NCBI GenBank assembly: GCA_905221605.1
Contig: CAJNDS010000715.1
Location: forward strand, 1-64,000
Source of the DNA: Symbiodinium natans
Taxonomy: Eukaryota > Sar > Dinophyceae > Suessiales > Symbiodiniaceae
Length of the DNA stretch: 64,000 bases
Reading direction: 5' to 3'
Shown here: positions 22,640 to 36,100 of the stretch, piece after piece
Layout of the letters: every line of letters starts with the position of its first letter
Position numbering within the stretch: the first letter of the stretch is position 1
The notes under the pieces: model-generated
Told to the model about the DNA's origin: nothing
The model's input: the letters and a program-made list of their open reading frames with translations, nothing else
Databases searched by the model: none
Translations under genes and position numbers: made by a program

Positions 22640-22830
22640 GACGTGCGCAACGGATGGCAGCTGGTAGACGTCCGCACTCCGCGGTCGAAAAAGCGTGTCA
22701 GTCGAAAGGATCGATCCGAAGGCAACCGCGCCTGGAAAATGGTCTCCATTGGGCTTCCAGGGGACCTCGACTTCTGCACTACAGCGATAACTACAAAAAA
22801 CCTACTAGAGTGAGGAGTCAGATGCTTGCA
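22640..22830 (-). CDS. possible exon, unknown protein
   Basis: Reads VIAVVQKSRSPGSPMETIFQ and then ARLPSDRSFRLTRFFDRGVR. Moderately protein-like. It lies upstream of the exon at 22366. Confidence 0.35.
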
Positions 22831-23210
22831 AGCGTGCCAATCTTCCACTGGCATGCCCTCCAGGGGCCAACCCCTATCCCCACCACCCGTGAAAACACTT
22901 GAACAAGCATGACCCCTGTGAGCTTAAAGTTTGCACGAAGTCCAAAGCGACCTGCAGTCTGACCGACGCAAGAAACATCAAGCAACCCTAATGGGTTTTT
23001 GATTTGGGGCTGAGGGTTGAGATGGGTTGGGGGTTGGACTGTTGGGCCAAGCCTGGCATAAACAAGACAGCATCAACCACCCATTGCGTTGTTCGATGTA
23101 CGGCGTGCTAGTCATTGTTGTCTGTGGCACTGACGCCGCGGCGAGGAGGACTTGACCTGCTAAGTGTCGACTAATGGGCAGTGCATGGCGCTGCTTGGTT
23201 GAGGTTTAGT

Positions 23211-23400
23211 TCAGGGATCCCGACACGGCAGCTCCGTCGGACGAAGGCCGAAGCTGAATGTCAGCAGCCTGGACAAGGTGGCATCTCTCGTGCTTTGAGA
23301 TGTCGACAGGTTTGCAAAGATAACTTCCGCTACAATTGCAGCCCTTACAAGTCTGGGTGCCCTGCTACAGGAGCTTCTCTTCTTGCTAAGGCATCTCGCA
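23211..23400 (-). CDS. possible exon, unknown protein
   Basis: Reads APRLVRAAIVAEVIFANLST, then SQSTRDATLSRLLTFSFGLR to a stop. No recognised domain. Confidence 0.4.
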
Positions 23401-23752
23401 CCTGGCCAAGTGCCATCTAGGGAATCGGGCCTGCGCAAGATCTGTGAGCTCCTATTTAGAAGCTTTCATGTGCATCGTGCCTTCTTTAAGGCCGTGTCTC
23501 CAACCTGACGAGCCAGTAAGCGAGAGTCGGGGCGATGGCAAACATTGAGACTCAAGATGGGCTGCTGAGGAGGTCGATGCTTAAGTTCAACCGGCTTGTC
23601 CTCTTTGCTTCCCATTATTTGAGAATGTCGTGAACAGCGAAACCGCTACATCTGGTCCCAGATAAGCTGTAGCACATGATGAACCCTTCGCAGATAAGAT
23701 CGGTCGCCGATGGCCAACAAACACCAACTGCCAATAACTTGCGCCTCTTGCC

Positions 23753-24120
23753 CTAGCGACGTGGCCGCTGCCACTGCCTGGGCCTGCGCGGGTCTTGCTG
23801 CTTCAAAGCTTGCTTAATCGGCTTTGTATCCTGGCAAGCAAACTTCGACAACATGTGCTTGTCATGCAACAATCCTTCGAGTCTAAGACTCTGCAGCGCC
23901 TCTTCCCAAAGCTGGTTGACGTCACCTTTGAAGCCCACCGATCGAGCATACCTAAGTAACTCGCGCGACAGGGCAGGTCGCCAACAAGCTGCTGAGAGAA
24001 CAGCGCGCGCTCTCCCCCTGCACCGCATGGCGCTGCGCAACGCTGTTCCACATCCCTGCACAGCTCCGGACGCTCCGAAGTCGCGCTCCAGCTCCGCTAA
24101 GGACGGCAGACCCTTGTCGC
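23753..24120 (-). CDS. terminal exon of the coiled-coil locus
   Basis: An open frame reading DKGLPSLAELERDFGASGAV, then LSRELLRYARSVGFKGDVNQ, LWEEALQSLRLEGLLHDKHM and a basic tail ending RPRQWQRPRR before TAG at 23753. No good splice donor was needed before the stop, so it is read as a C-terminus. No family recognised. It is probably the 3' end of the coiled-coil exon series running to about 38.9 kb. Confidence 0.6.
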
Positions 24121-27100
24121 ATCACAATAATGGAACAAGCATCATCCAGCACTTGTGTGCGACACTTGTGAAACACCTATGCGAAATGTGTTTACAGTTG
24201 GCATGAGGCAATATCACCACCACGCCACATTCATCGAAACTCAAGGCAATGTATGTGACAACCCTAGGTCCTTCGTCGCTTGCACATCCGAAGAAGCTGC
24301 AACAGGATCCTGAAGACAGGTCAAGCTGCTCGTTGAATCACCTTTCAATGACATTCCCTTAACACTACCCACCGAAGATGCTGAGTTAGCAGGATGCCCG
24401 GCTAGAGGCGCCTTGGTGAAGTTCTTGGCCTCATGCAAGGCCTTCTCCCGAGCTGCAAGCTTTTCCTGCACAGAAGAGGCATGGCAAACTGAACAACTGC
24501 ACTGCAAGATGCGCGCAATAACACTGGCCTGAATCTCATCCAATGCAGAAATGACACCATTCGTGCCTCGTGTGCCCATGGACAAGTGGACGCAGTCTCC
24601 AAAGCTTTCACTCGGCAAGCTAGTTGCGAGCAAAATACCACTAGCGCCTCTGGCGGAACAGATTTGAAACACGAAGCTGCGCTGAACGCAGGACCACAGG
24701 ATGTCGGAAAACATGCTTTCTTGGCTGGTCTTGAACACTTCATCCCTTGCCCATGGGCTTTCCATGAACAACAAAAAATCCAGGCAAAAGAACGCAAGCC
24801 CAGCCCTAAGAAGAGGAAGGGAGGACCTAAGTTGTAGGATGCTGTGGGGGCTCTTCATGCCTGTTTTGCGATCAATCATACTGGGACATTTCGGGCCCAT
24901 AAACTCCAATGGAACGGCTGTGCTTATCTTCAGATGACCTACTTTGGCACCTTCAGAGCACCCATACTTCACGATCCTTCACGTCAAGTCTCTCTGGCCT
25001 GGATCTGGAACAGGTCGCGCAGGTCGAGCAGGTCGAGCAGGTGCAGGCTCAGGCTTCGTCTGGGCGCTGTCTTCAGTCTCGTCGTCCTTGTGGGCCCGGT
25101 TCGCTCAGATCGTGACTCTTTCCGTGGAAAGCCGAAGGTAAAGCAGCACCTCCAGGATTGCAGAGAAGCTGGCGACGCCTGAGTTTTGAATGCTCTTCCA
25201 ATCTTATTCGGAATGGAGGGCTTCGCAGAATGGACCTGGCACGACCGCCAGTCCGCTGCAAGTTTCTCCCAGCCAATTCAAGACGAGAGGCTACTGCCTG
25301 GACGCCGCTTTCGCTCACGCTCCAGGTGGCGCCTGGTGCCGTGCTTGCGATTGGATGATAGTAGAGACATCGAGGCCGTCAGGCAGGTGCCTTTATTCAT
25401 ACATATCAACATAAAAATAAAATTTAAAAATCACGACTTAACCAAATCAAAAAATGACCAACAACACAAAAATAAAATTGAAATAAATGTGTGTATATAT
25501 ATGTATGAATAAACGCGGCCTGGCCGTCTCTGACTCCTGGAGTTCCTCCTGCCACGAGTTCGCCAAGTGAATGGCTACACGGCTACACAAAGGGAACTCG
25601 CACGAGCAGTCCTCCAACCGCTTTAGCCGAAGAAGCAGCTCCAAAGGCTCAAACTTCTGTGCCTGTGAGGGGGTAAGCCAGCAGAAAAAGCCGAGCATTT
25701 TGGATTACACCCTTCCCTGATGATGTCTGCAAGGGGTGTGCCCCCCTCCAGCCGCCCCCCACCCCCCCCCCCCGTGAGCTTTCAATTCAGATGCATCCTA
25801 TTCAATTCAGCCCCGCACCTCTAGATTAGATAACGAATGGTTGGCTGCATTCTGGGCAGTGTCTGAAGATACAGGCACGTAACGTGCGTTGGCTTCGCGA
25901 GATTGTGAAGTCTCCATTTCTTCCGAAGCCTCCTGGAGCTCTTCTCGCAGACGCTTAAGCTCCTTCTGCAGCTCCTCCACTCCAAGGGTGGCAGACCAAG
26001 GGCCGTGAGCGAGAGAAAATGACTGAAACTCAGGGATAAGGGAAGGAATGCGGAAACGCAGAACGCTGATCACGCTGCGGGCTGTCCTCCACAAGCCGTC
26101 TGCTCTCTCCTACAGGTGCCGGATTGTCTCGCTAGTCTACTGGAAAGCGCGGATGGCGTGGATCCTTCATCGCTGGTTAGCTGCAAACAGTCCTTGTGCA
26201 TTGCTGAGATGCTCCGCCTGGGCATCGCTTGCAGCCTGGCCGCCCGGGAATTGCGAATGATGCTCAATTGTTTAACGTACCACTACTGTAGTGCAAATGT
26301 GACAGAATGTGCCCTCCGTCTAAGAGCTAGTAGTCTAAGAGGCGGGGACGACTTCCACCACCAAAGCCCTTACCTCACGGCCTGAGATTCGAGATGTCCT
26401 GGTTATGATTCAATACAAAACCTGACCTGGCCTTTTCCGCACGCAAGGCGCGAAGGTCCTGCGGGTAGAAGGCAGCACACCGTCCGGACAGCTTTTAAAG
26501 TTGCCTTGTGCGCCTTCTACGGTGATCAGGAAACTAACACATGTTCATTATGCCCCGTCAGATCTTGATATTCCATCTTCGCTTTGTTTTACCCGATCTT
26601 CTCGCTGATGGTCTCCCTCTCTCTGTCCCTCTCTCACTGAGGGCTGGCATGAAAACAGACCGTTCCATTGGGTCTCTCCCTGAACCCTGACTTGCATACC
26701 CCGCGAGACAGGCCCTCTAGAAGGAGACCACTACTCTGTCTCCCGGCTTCTTCTCTTCTTCTCTGCACTTAGGAGTCCCCCCCAGAGGAGGAACCCGGCT
26801 CTCTCTCTCTCCCTCCCTCCCCGTGGTCCTTCTCCAGAACGTCACAATGCTTCTGCCACGCAACGGCCTACTGCGAGCAAAGCTTTCTGGGCGGACAGGC
26901 ATCGAAACTGCCATCCTTTTCTTGAGAGTTCAAATCTCTGTCACAGCGTGTATACGTTCTTTGGAAGAGGTCAACACAGTTCTGAGCGAGCCTCGCCCTC
27001 TTTGGCCTGCCAAGATGCCTTTCATATCACCGGCGGGAGGAATGAACCCAAGACACCGGACAAGTTACATGGTTGCGGCGAACACCCCGGCAGCGGCAAA

Positions 27101-30100
27101 TGCAGGGCAAGGTGCCTGTGCAGCAGAGAACTTCGCCTCAAGCTCCTTCCGCATGGCCTCTAAGGCTCTCGTAGAAAGCTTGTGGCTGTATGCTGCCACG
27201 GATGAACACACACACACACACCACACACACAACTGTCGTGCTCCTGTTCGCAAGACTGCACTCACAATCCTGCAGCGCCTGCTCCGATTGAAGGAGTTTG
27301 GCCTGCTCTTCCTGGATAGCTTCAGCCATGCACAATTTTCTCCAAAGACCATGTTTAACATGCTCGTGTGCAGTTTGCAGAGAAATGATGCCCGATAGTG
27401 TGGCATAGTTCCAGGCTAGGCAGCCAAGGCTCTGCGCTGACCAGCTGCGCGCGGTGCTTGGCATGCAGCTGGTCAAACTGCTTGGACCTTCCCGAACCGA
27501 TGGCACCGCACAATGCTTGCGTCAATCCCTTCTTTGCACAGGACGTACTTGAAAAAACCGCTTCTGTTGGAGATTGTTAGGCCGCGAGTCTTCTCGCAAC
27601 CTGGTTGCTCCCTAAACCCTCTAAACCCTCTAAACCCTCTAAACCCTCTAAACCCTCTAAACCCTCTAAACACTCTAAACCCTCTAAACCCTCTAAACCC
27701 TTAAACCCCAAACCCTAAGCCTTGATTCAAGATCCTGTAAACTTAAACCCCAACCGCGGGGGTGGGGTGGGGGGGGGGGGGGGGGGCAGTAAACCCTAAA
27801 CCCTAAACCTTAGACCGGGTACCATGGGTGGGAGGGGGGAACCGGGCGCGCCCTGATCAGACACACTCACCAATCTTTATAAGGAATTCTATACAGGCCC
27901 ACCAAAACTTTAATGGAAAGCCTGGTTCAAATCCAGCAAACTCAGCGCCGGGCAGGGCAGCCAGGTCTCGCCTTAACACTCATTTCAGCCCATGCGCGCA
28001 CAAACACACGCACGCACACACGCACGCACAAACGCGCACGCACGCACACACGCACGCACGCACGCAGACACAGACACAGACACAGACACAGACACAGACA
28101 CAGACACAGACACAGACACAGACACAGACACAGACACAGACACAGACACAGACACAGACACAGACACAGACACAGACACAGACACAGACACAGACACAGA
28201 CACAGACACAGACACAGACACAGACACAGACACAGACACAGACACAGACACAGACACAGACACAGACACAGACACAGACACAGACACAGACACACCCACA
28301 GACACACACACAGACACACACCACACAGACACACAGACACACACAGACACCACAGACACACACAGACACACACAGACACACACAGACAGACACGGCACAC
28401 GGCACGCACGCGCGCGCGCGCGCGCGCCGCGCGCGCCCGCGCGCCCGCGCACGCGCGCACGCGCACGCGCACGGCGCAGCGCACGCGCACGCGCACGCGC
28501 ACGCGCATGCGCACGCGCACGCGCACGCGCACACGCACACGCACACCTGCGCGCGCGCACACGCGCGCATGGGAAACAAGAACTGCCGGTTCAGCGCCAT
28601 GCAGGAGGTCTGTGTCTTTGGACTCGTCCGCGAGCAGGCCCTGGCAGAAGAGGTCAAGCAGCAAGCTGATACAAGGCACGTCCCCCCCCCCTCTCTTCCT
28701 TTTGATCTATTCCGGCCTCGAGCTGTTTGGCGGCAATTCGCAGCTGTTCCTGGAGCAGCCAGCTTCCACAGTAGCGCCGCTGCCATCATTCTAAGCTCAA
28801 GCTTTCAGTGCATTGGTGGTTCTGACTAGATCCCATTGCTTTCCTGGCCTCAACAGCCTCCTTCTCTGCCTGAGCTGCTGCGGAAGACAGCACACTCAGC
28901 ACACTAACTCGCAAGCGATGAGTAAAAATGGCATGAACAAGTTTTGCGTCTGGTCCACTACAACAAAGAGGTGTTCGGCGAAACGGCACATTTACAGATA
29001 GATGCTCTCCATTCAGGATGAACTCCATCCAAGAAACTTGAAGAGTCCTCTGAGCTTCAACTCTGCCTTTCAGCTTGGCCTGTCGCTTGCAAGCAGGGAA
29101 CAGCACCGCTGGGCGCTCTGTCAGCAGACCTCCAGCATCTTGATTCGCCGCTCTGAGTTGGACAGCTTGCTCCTGAGATGATCCTGGCCACAGTCTTGCT
29201 TTTAAGTTGCCATTCACGCAGCAACAAGACTTTCTGCCGGGTTTTAACAGACATTCGTCTGTCGATCTGGGCTAACATTCGCGCAGGCGCCTTTTCTTCC
29301 AGCTGCTGTTGCTGCTGCGTGGCGACATCAAGCTGAAACCTGGCCCAAGAAGCAGCACCGCTGCTGACCACGACGACTCTTTCTTATCAGTCGTATCTGC
29401 TGCGCGTGCAAGCGACGAATGACACACTGTGTGCAATGATGATGTCCAAGACAAAGGGGGAGAGAGAGAGAGAGAGACAGAAGAAGCTCACTTACAGTGA
29501 ATTTCCAAAGCGTGGCGAGAGCCTTGTGTATATTCGTGCTATGTGTGCTCTGTCTGCCATCTGATATACATGTTTAACATCATGTTTGCCTTTCTAATTT
29601 CTAATTGCTTCTTCACAACACAACGCGAATCGTGCGACACAGGGTCGGCACCTTTCCAGCTCTGCCTGGTGCACCCGCGCTTGACGAGCAATTTCCTGGC
29701 AAACTACTGTACCAGGGCTTGCTTGGCGACGTGCGGTGCCACCTTTAGGCCATTATGTAGTTGCTATCTATGCACAGGCCTGCCAGCATCTGCAACAGAA
29801 ATGCAGGCAGGCGCGAGATGCAAGTTGGCACTGGTTCAGCTGCCTGCTGATGTTCTTCGACACGCTCTTCTGCACGTCGCTTTGCCTCACGTTGCCAGTT
29901 CGAGTTCTGGCTGCTGCCGTCTGACTGAAGTGAATGTCATAGGCATAGCAACATTGTTGCTGAGACGTGTTGGAGTTTCCATCTATTGCTCAGTCAGCCT
30001 GGGAAACCATCTTCATTCGCTGCTTCATGTCCGAGAGAGCTGCCTGGCAGGTTTAAGACTCCGAGGATCAAAGGAGCCCCGATCACTTGCAAGTCAGCAT

Positions 30101-33100
30101 TCTTGGCCCGGCAAACCACAGGTCGCCCAACATCTCGACATGATCGTTGGCTGCATTTTAAGACTTCGCAAATCATGTTAAAGATGCGTCATGACAGGAA
30201 TCTGCAGATTCCGCAATCCTCCGGCAATGGACAAACGGATCTGAACAGGAGACCTCAGCCTCCTGGGACGCCGAGCCATTCCCGGAACTGCCTTGGTGGG
30301 AAGCTGCAGGCAGAGCTAGTCTAGCACAACTTCAAAAGACGTGTATCATTGCACGCCTGCTCTCGCGATCCGTTTTCTACTCTGCGTTTCGTTGAGGCTC
30401 AAAGACTTTAACTTTACGGGCTGAGAACACGACTGAGGAGCTGCTTCCGCTCCAGCTCTAAGTCCTGCACAAGCGCTTTCGTTGTCACATGCCACAGAAA
30501 GTCACATGTTGTCCCAGTTGTTGCCCAGATGCCCAGTCGGAGCACTTCGGGATGCTTTCAGCACACCCTGTGACCCCTGTGACCATATGTCTTCGAGTTA
30601 GAGTCCCGTCCTGGTTCTGCTCTCGCAGCCTCAAAGGACGGGCATTGACAGCGGGATGATCCAACTGCTACTCTTCAATGGGCTGGAGCTTTAGACCGTG
30701 TCCTGACACTCACATGCCGTGCCGTTCACATCCAGCGAAGAGGGGGGACCTGAGCACCTAGCTTGATGAGCTCCTTCTGGAGGGAGGCCATCTTGGTCTG
30801 CACCTCACTGACAGTAACCTGAGCAGTCACGGCATTTGGAATCTCTTGTCTTTCAAAGATTTTCAGGGTGCATCCACAAGCTACTTGAAGCTCCGTACAA
30901 TACTTTCAGCATCTTTCAGCCCCTGTCACCCTGTGGTCACTGTGGTCACTGTGGTCACTGACGTCCGTCGCAGCTGCTGGTGCAGGTCGCCGCCTCTCAA
31001 GATGGCGAGAGTGAGCTCCCAACATGTTGCTTGCAGTTATCTAAAAGAAGTTACCTTGTCCTTTCAATATGGGCCCTTACCTTCTTTGAAGGGCCCTTGG
31101 GTTGAAATCTTACGGGGTATGCAATGGGTAGACAAAGGGTTTCCCCCAAATTAAGGGCCATATTAAGGGACCATGTCACTACCCCAAAAGCCACACCCAT
31201 GCCACTCAGAGCCTCATGGTGGCGCTAGTTGGCGTGCCGCCCCCTGCTCGCAGCTCTGTGTTCCTGGGCACAGTATTGTCGCACATGCCTGCAGCCACTA
31301 TAAAGTCAGGAGCACCACAACTGGCGCATTTAAGGTCACGGCTCTCGTGCCAAGGCTGCCAAAGTCTGCGACAGCCCCGCGAAGGCACGAGTGACAAGTG
31401 CCTGTCAAGGTGCCGACTCTCTGCATCTCACGAGCCCACGTGTGGCAATCATGCACCATCACTCTCGTCCTTCTGCACTTGATGTCTCGGTGTACTTTGC
31501 AGATGCCCCGACATGCGTCAATTTCATGTCAGAAGGGTTGCCGGATGCCTCTGGAGACCCTCCTGATGCTTTCAGATGCTCCAGCTCCGCACTGGTCCGC
31601 ATCACCTTCAGGATTACCCTGATTACACGTTTGCGAAAACAGCTCTTCTTGGAACACTACGTCAATGGCTCGCCACGTCGCTACGTCACTATGTCATCAG
31701 CCGCTTCATCCAGGCTCCGTTTTGAACCAGCCTGCTCATCTCCATGGCTGTGGCCGGACACAAACGCGACAAGCTCGTCAGCCTGGCCAAGATTGAGATC
31801 GAGTCCTTTGACAAAGCACATGCTTAGAAAGGCAAAGTTTTGGTCCTGCCTTGTGCCCAAGAGCGTGAAGCAGGCGAGTCATGAAGGAGTGTGCCTGGAA
31901 GCCCGGCAAAGCCACGCTGACTATGTCATTTCCCCCCCCCCCCACTACGAAAAATGCCAGCCTCGGTGATGTGACCATGGCTCTTAAGGTGAAGCGCCTG
32001 ATAAAGGCTTCTAACGCTGCAGCAACTACACTGCTGTGCTGACCCACCCTAAGCACTCTCAGGCATACCAGTAGCGAGGAACTTGCCCGGCCTCTTTTTC
32101 GTCATGGATCTCTCGATGGCGATCCTGCAACATAAACATCGCTGCAGCAACATGCATCTCCGCTTCTCTACTCTTCCAGGTTTCAAAAACAAAAGGCTCA
32201 CTGTAGTGCAGTTGTGTGCCAGTTCCAGAAATTCTTCGGCCCTGCCAGCTACACTTTGGCTGCGTCACGCCATGCACCATTGCCACACATGCCACACCTG
32301 TGTTGTTGTCTAACAGGCAGCGACATATATAACTCGGCGACGACTGGCGTGGCTACATGATCACCGCTGTATCCACCCCCCCCCCCCCCCCCCCACTCCC
32401 TGAACCCTAAATCCTAGACCTTAACCCGAAACCCCAACCCATCCAACCACACCAAAGGGGGGCGGGGGACCATTGGTTGGGCATCAAATATGGCACGAAG
32501 CCTCTGCGTTCGAAAATGGAGAGCCCCTCTGCAGTGTTTGAAGAAGCTCAGATTGTCTCAGGGTCGAGATGCTTCGATCTGGAAACAAAGCTGAAGATCT
32601 ACTGTGGCTCCTCGGCCTCCTGAAGCCGGCGCGCAAGCTCCTCCAACATGCGAAAATGAAATATACAATATACAAGCCGGACCTTTCACCGCCCTTCGTC
32701 TGAAGGGTTTGTGGGAGGGGGTTTGGGGACCCTGTGCCTCTCTGGACCCCATCAACCTGCGCGGACCTCGCTTGACCCCGAAAAACCTGCCAACTTGAAC
32801 CTTCTAGGGCCTCTGGACCCTATGAAATTGGACGATACCCCAAATGACTCGCCAAATGACGATACCCCACAAACATAACCTAAAATGCCATGAAGAGGCC
32901 AAGAAAACTTCAAGAAATCTGCATAGGTCGAATTAGGCCAAGAAAACATAAGGAAAACCGCGTAGGTCGAAATGCACAGTGTGCCCCACCGCGCCATAAT
33001 GCTAACATCCCCCTATGCACTTGACAATCTGCTGGCAGAGCATACGCCAAGCTGAATGTTTTCTGCTGCCAGAGCGAGTGAGATTCAGTCCCTTTGACTT

Positions 33101-36100
33101 GTTGGGTGGAGGTTTTGTTCTGCGCCTGGGGCGGGCGCGTGAACAGAACATACCCCGCAAGTTTTTTGGCACCGGGGTATGTTCTGTGTTGGTCCCCGCC
33201 CCCCTCAATGGACAAGGGGGGCTTTGTGAAACCCCCCTCCCCCGCCCCGCACCTGAACTGGTCTGGCCTTTGCTCGCTCTTGGTTGGCGAAGTAAAGCGC
33301 CGCAAAGGGAACATAAGGGAACCATAGACCACAACAGCTCGCCGGTTGAGAGTTCCCAGTATTACTTGTCATCTTTTAGTGTCCCGGCTTGGAACCTGAA
33401 ATCAGCCATGGCTGCATAACAGACCAAGAATCCAAGAAACAGCCAAAGTCTAATGGACTTGCTCACCACTCGCACAGCAGAGGCATGTTGCTATATCAGC
33501 TTTGTCATTGCTGTTACAGCAAAGCAAATGTGTCACGACTTTGGGCAGTTGCACACTTGCAGGGTATGAATTTTGGGGTATGTCCTACTTTCTGTAGATC
33601 TGAAGGCATTCCTATACAAAATCCCGTGCAAACACCCTTTATTTTGTGCCTCCCGTGGACTGCGCACAGCGAGGTCCTGTTGTTTAAGCCTTTGCACTCT
33701 CTGGGCGTTATGGACCCATCACGCACCTCCACAGCCTTCCAGAACCTACCCTCTTCAGGATCCCCTACACCCCTTGCGAAGCTGTGGGCCTTCTATGCTT
33801 CTGTGCCTTCACATGATGCCCATGAGCAGAGCTGCGGCACTCGGCCCTGGTCACTTGCCAGCGCCTGAAAAATCCAGCTGACATCAGCTAACGTGCAGGC
33901 CACGCCGAGGCCGAGGCGGGGCGCGTTAGCGTTCATATTGTTCTACTACTAAAGGTGGCCTCGCCTGGCCCCAGGTTTCAGCGGCCTGGGCACGTTCCTG
34001 CACACAGCTCCCGTGGAATCGATTCAGACTTGGCACGGCGCCCACACACAACGTGCTTTCTGAATCTGTGTAGATGGCCTCTAAGGCTTCTCGATGCCTC
34101 GCAGCCTCCGCCTAGGCGTCTCAACTGCGAATTTTGCACAACTTATGCCTCACTTGTGCTGCGCCTCCAAGCAGCATTACAGCATTACCATTTACATACG
34201 TGGGCAGAAAGGAAAACCGCGCACTTGCTGATGGCACCTTCCCCTCACCACTCTCTCCCGGCTAGTTGATGAGGCTTTGCAGTCGTGCGGTAGCTAACAT
34301 TGAGCTGACGTTGCACCCCGCAAATACAGGTGGCAACGTCGCCAAGGCTGGCATCATGAAACAAGAGCAGAGCAATTCAATACATGAACGCGAGATATAC
34401 TTTAAATCCCTCGCACCTCGGAGGCTGCGTGGTCTCGCTGCTGGGACTCGCCTTAAGAGACGCCCTTCGGCGGGACTTCTGAATAAAAAAGACATCAGAA
34501 ACTTGCGCAGTGCTGTGCATGGTTTCTATATAGTTCGCGCATCCAAGTCTCTCGAAGACTCCAAGCAATCAAGCCGCTCCTGATGTAGTTCCAACACAAA
34601 ACCACAACATTGCTACAATACGTTGCAACATGCCAGGCATCAAGCGGTGAGATGTTTTGAAGCCGATCGCAAGACTCGAATCTGGGCAGTGTGCTCCTGA
34701 GCAAGTGGCCAATTTTATTCATGGCTGTCCCAATACGTTTTTCAGGTTAAAAGTAAAACGGCTCGGGACCCTGCTTGGTGCTGTCGGCTTCCACCCAGCT
34801 CGACGTAACTCTTCTCTTTCTCGACTGCCTAGGTGCCCCGTGGTAAGGAGTAAGGAGTGGCTGGCACGTCCTGCTCAACAGCCATCGTGCACTGCATGTA
34901 CGTACATGAAGTTTTCTCGCTCTTGCCATCAATTCAAAGGCTGTGGCCTCACGCAGCTGGCGCTGCTCGCCAAGCTCGGTGCGAAACTTGTCCAGCCTTT
35001 GCGCGAGTCTTCGGTTCCGAGCGTCAGAAAATACCCCGAGATTTTGGCTTTTGCTGGGCATCCTGCTGCCTCTCGAGCCGCTGCCGGTCGGTGAGCTTAT
35101 CCTCACGCGCCTCGCATCACGTGCATCATGTGCTTGGCCTCTGGCTGACGTTGTGTAAAGAGTATGCAGAGGCCCAGCGTGTAACCGTCATGCAACGTTT
35201 GCTGAGCGAATCAGAGGTTTCCCTGGTTTCCATCAGGTCGTTTGCCGAGTCTTGGGGAGTCTTGGGGAGTTTCAGGCTTCGGGGATTAGACAAATGTTGA
35301 GTTTGATAATCGACATCAGGTATCTGGGCCCACGGTCAGACGTGGCTTTTTTCCGGGCAGCAGGCCGTGGGCATCTCTGGGATCGATAAATTTTGGAAGA
35401 CATGATGGGCTGAGTCCTGTTGGAGCGTACGATTCCCATTGTAGATTCGTGCTGACGACATACGAGTAGGGTCAAAACACAGTCTGGAGTTGGTTGTCCG
35501 GTGCCGAGAGGAAGGGGCACATTCCAAGAAGAGAACTTCATGTGCTCAAGGGTTCTCATGCTTAAAGTGTATATCGATCAGAATTACAGATACATCCTGT
35601 ATGGTCTTGAGATCAGCTGCGCTGAGCTGTAAGTTTTAATTACTAGAAAATCAAGAGTTCATCAAGACAAGCTGTAAAGGCAAGGCAAGCTCTTGAGTTG
35701 GAGTCCGTCCCCGAATGTTTTCACACACTGGCGGATCCGAGCTGTCAGGCCTTGTGTAGCTGCTCTTTGGTGACCTCATCTCAAGCACTTTGTGAGACCA
35801 TCTTGTGCAAAGCGACAACCATCCTTTCGAACTTCTGGGAGTCCTGCGACAAGCTTCGCCTGACAGCCGATGGCAGGGCATGGCAACACAACGCTGTCGC
35901 ACAAGCCGGCACAAGCTCACCTCCACATCAGCGAGCTGCGCAACGAGGTGTTGCTGATCTTGGCGGAGCTGCTCGGTAGCCTGAAGACCATTCGGCCCTT
36001 TCCATGCTTCGAGTCGTGAGACATCCAGACTGGCTCGAAATAAGAGGCTCGCCAGCTCGGTCTCACGCTCCCGGGCCTCGAGACCGGGACTCTTGCCATC

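Noticed and set aside
26920-26945. Second T-arm-like sequence AGAGTTCAAATCTCT
   Set aside because: Only a four-pair stem, with no other tRNA element nearby.
27913-27960. tRNA T-arm-like sequence CTGGTTCAAATCCAG
   Set aside because: No matching A box, D arm or acceptor stem could be drawn around it.
27828-28829. 333-codon plus-strand frame and its counterparts over the (GACACA)n array
   Set aside because: Its length comes from the repeat, which has no stop in any frame. The product is TQ, HR or DT dipeptide text.
29543-30181. 212-codon plus-strand frame with Cys-rich text
   Set aside because: It is antisense to better minus-strand coiled-coil exons (29795-29920).
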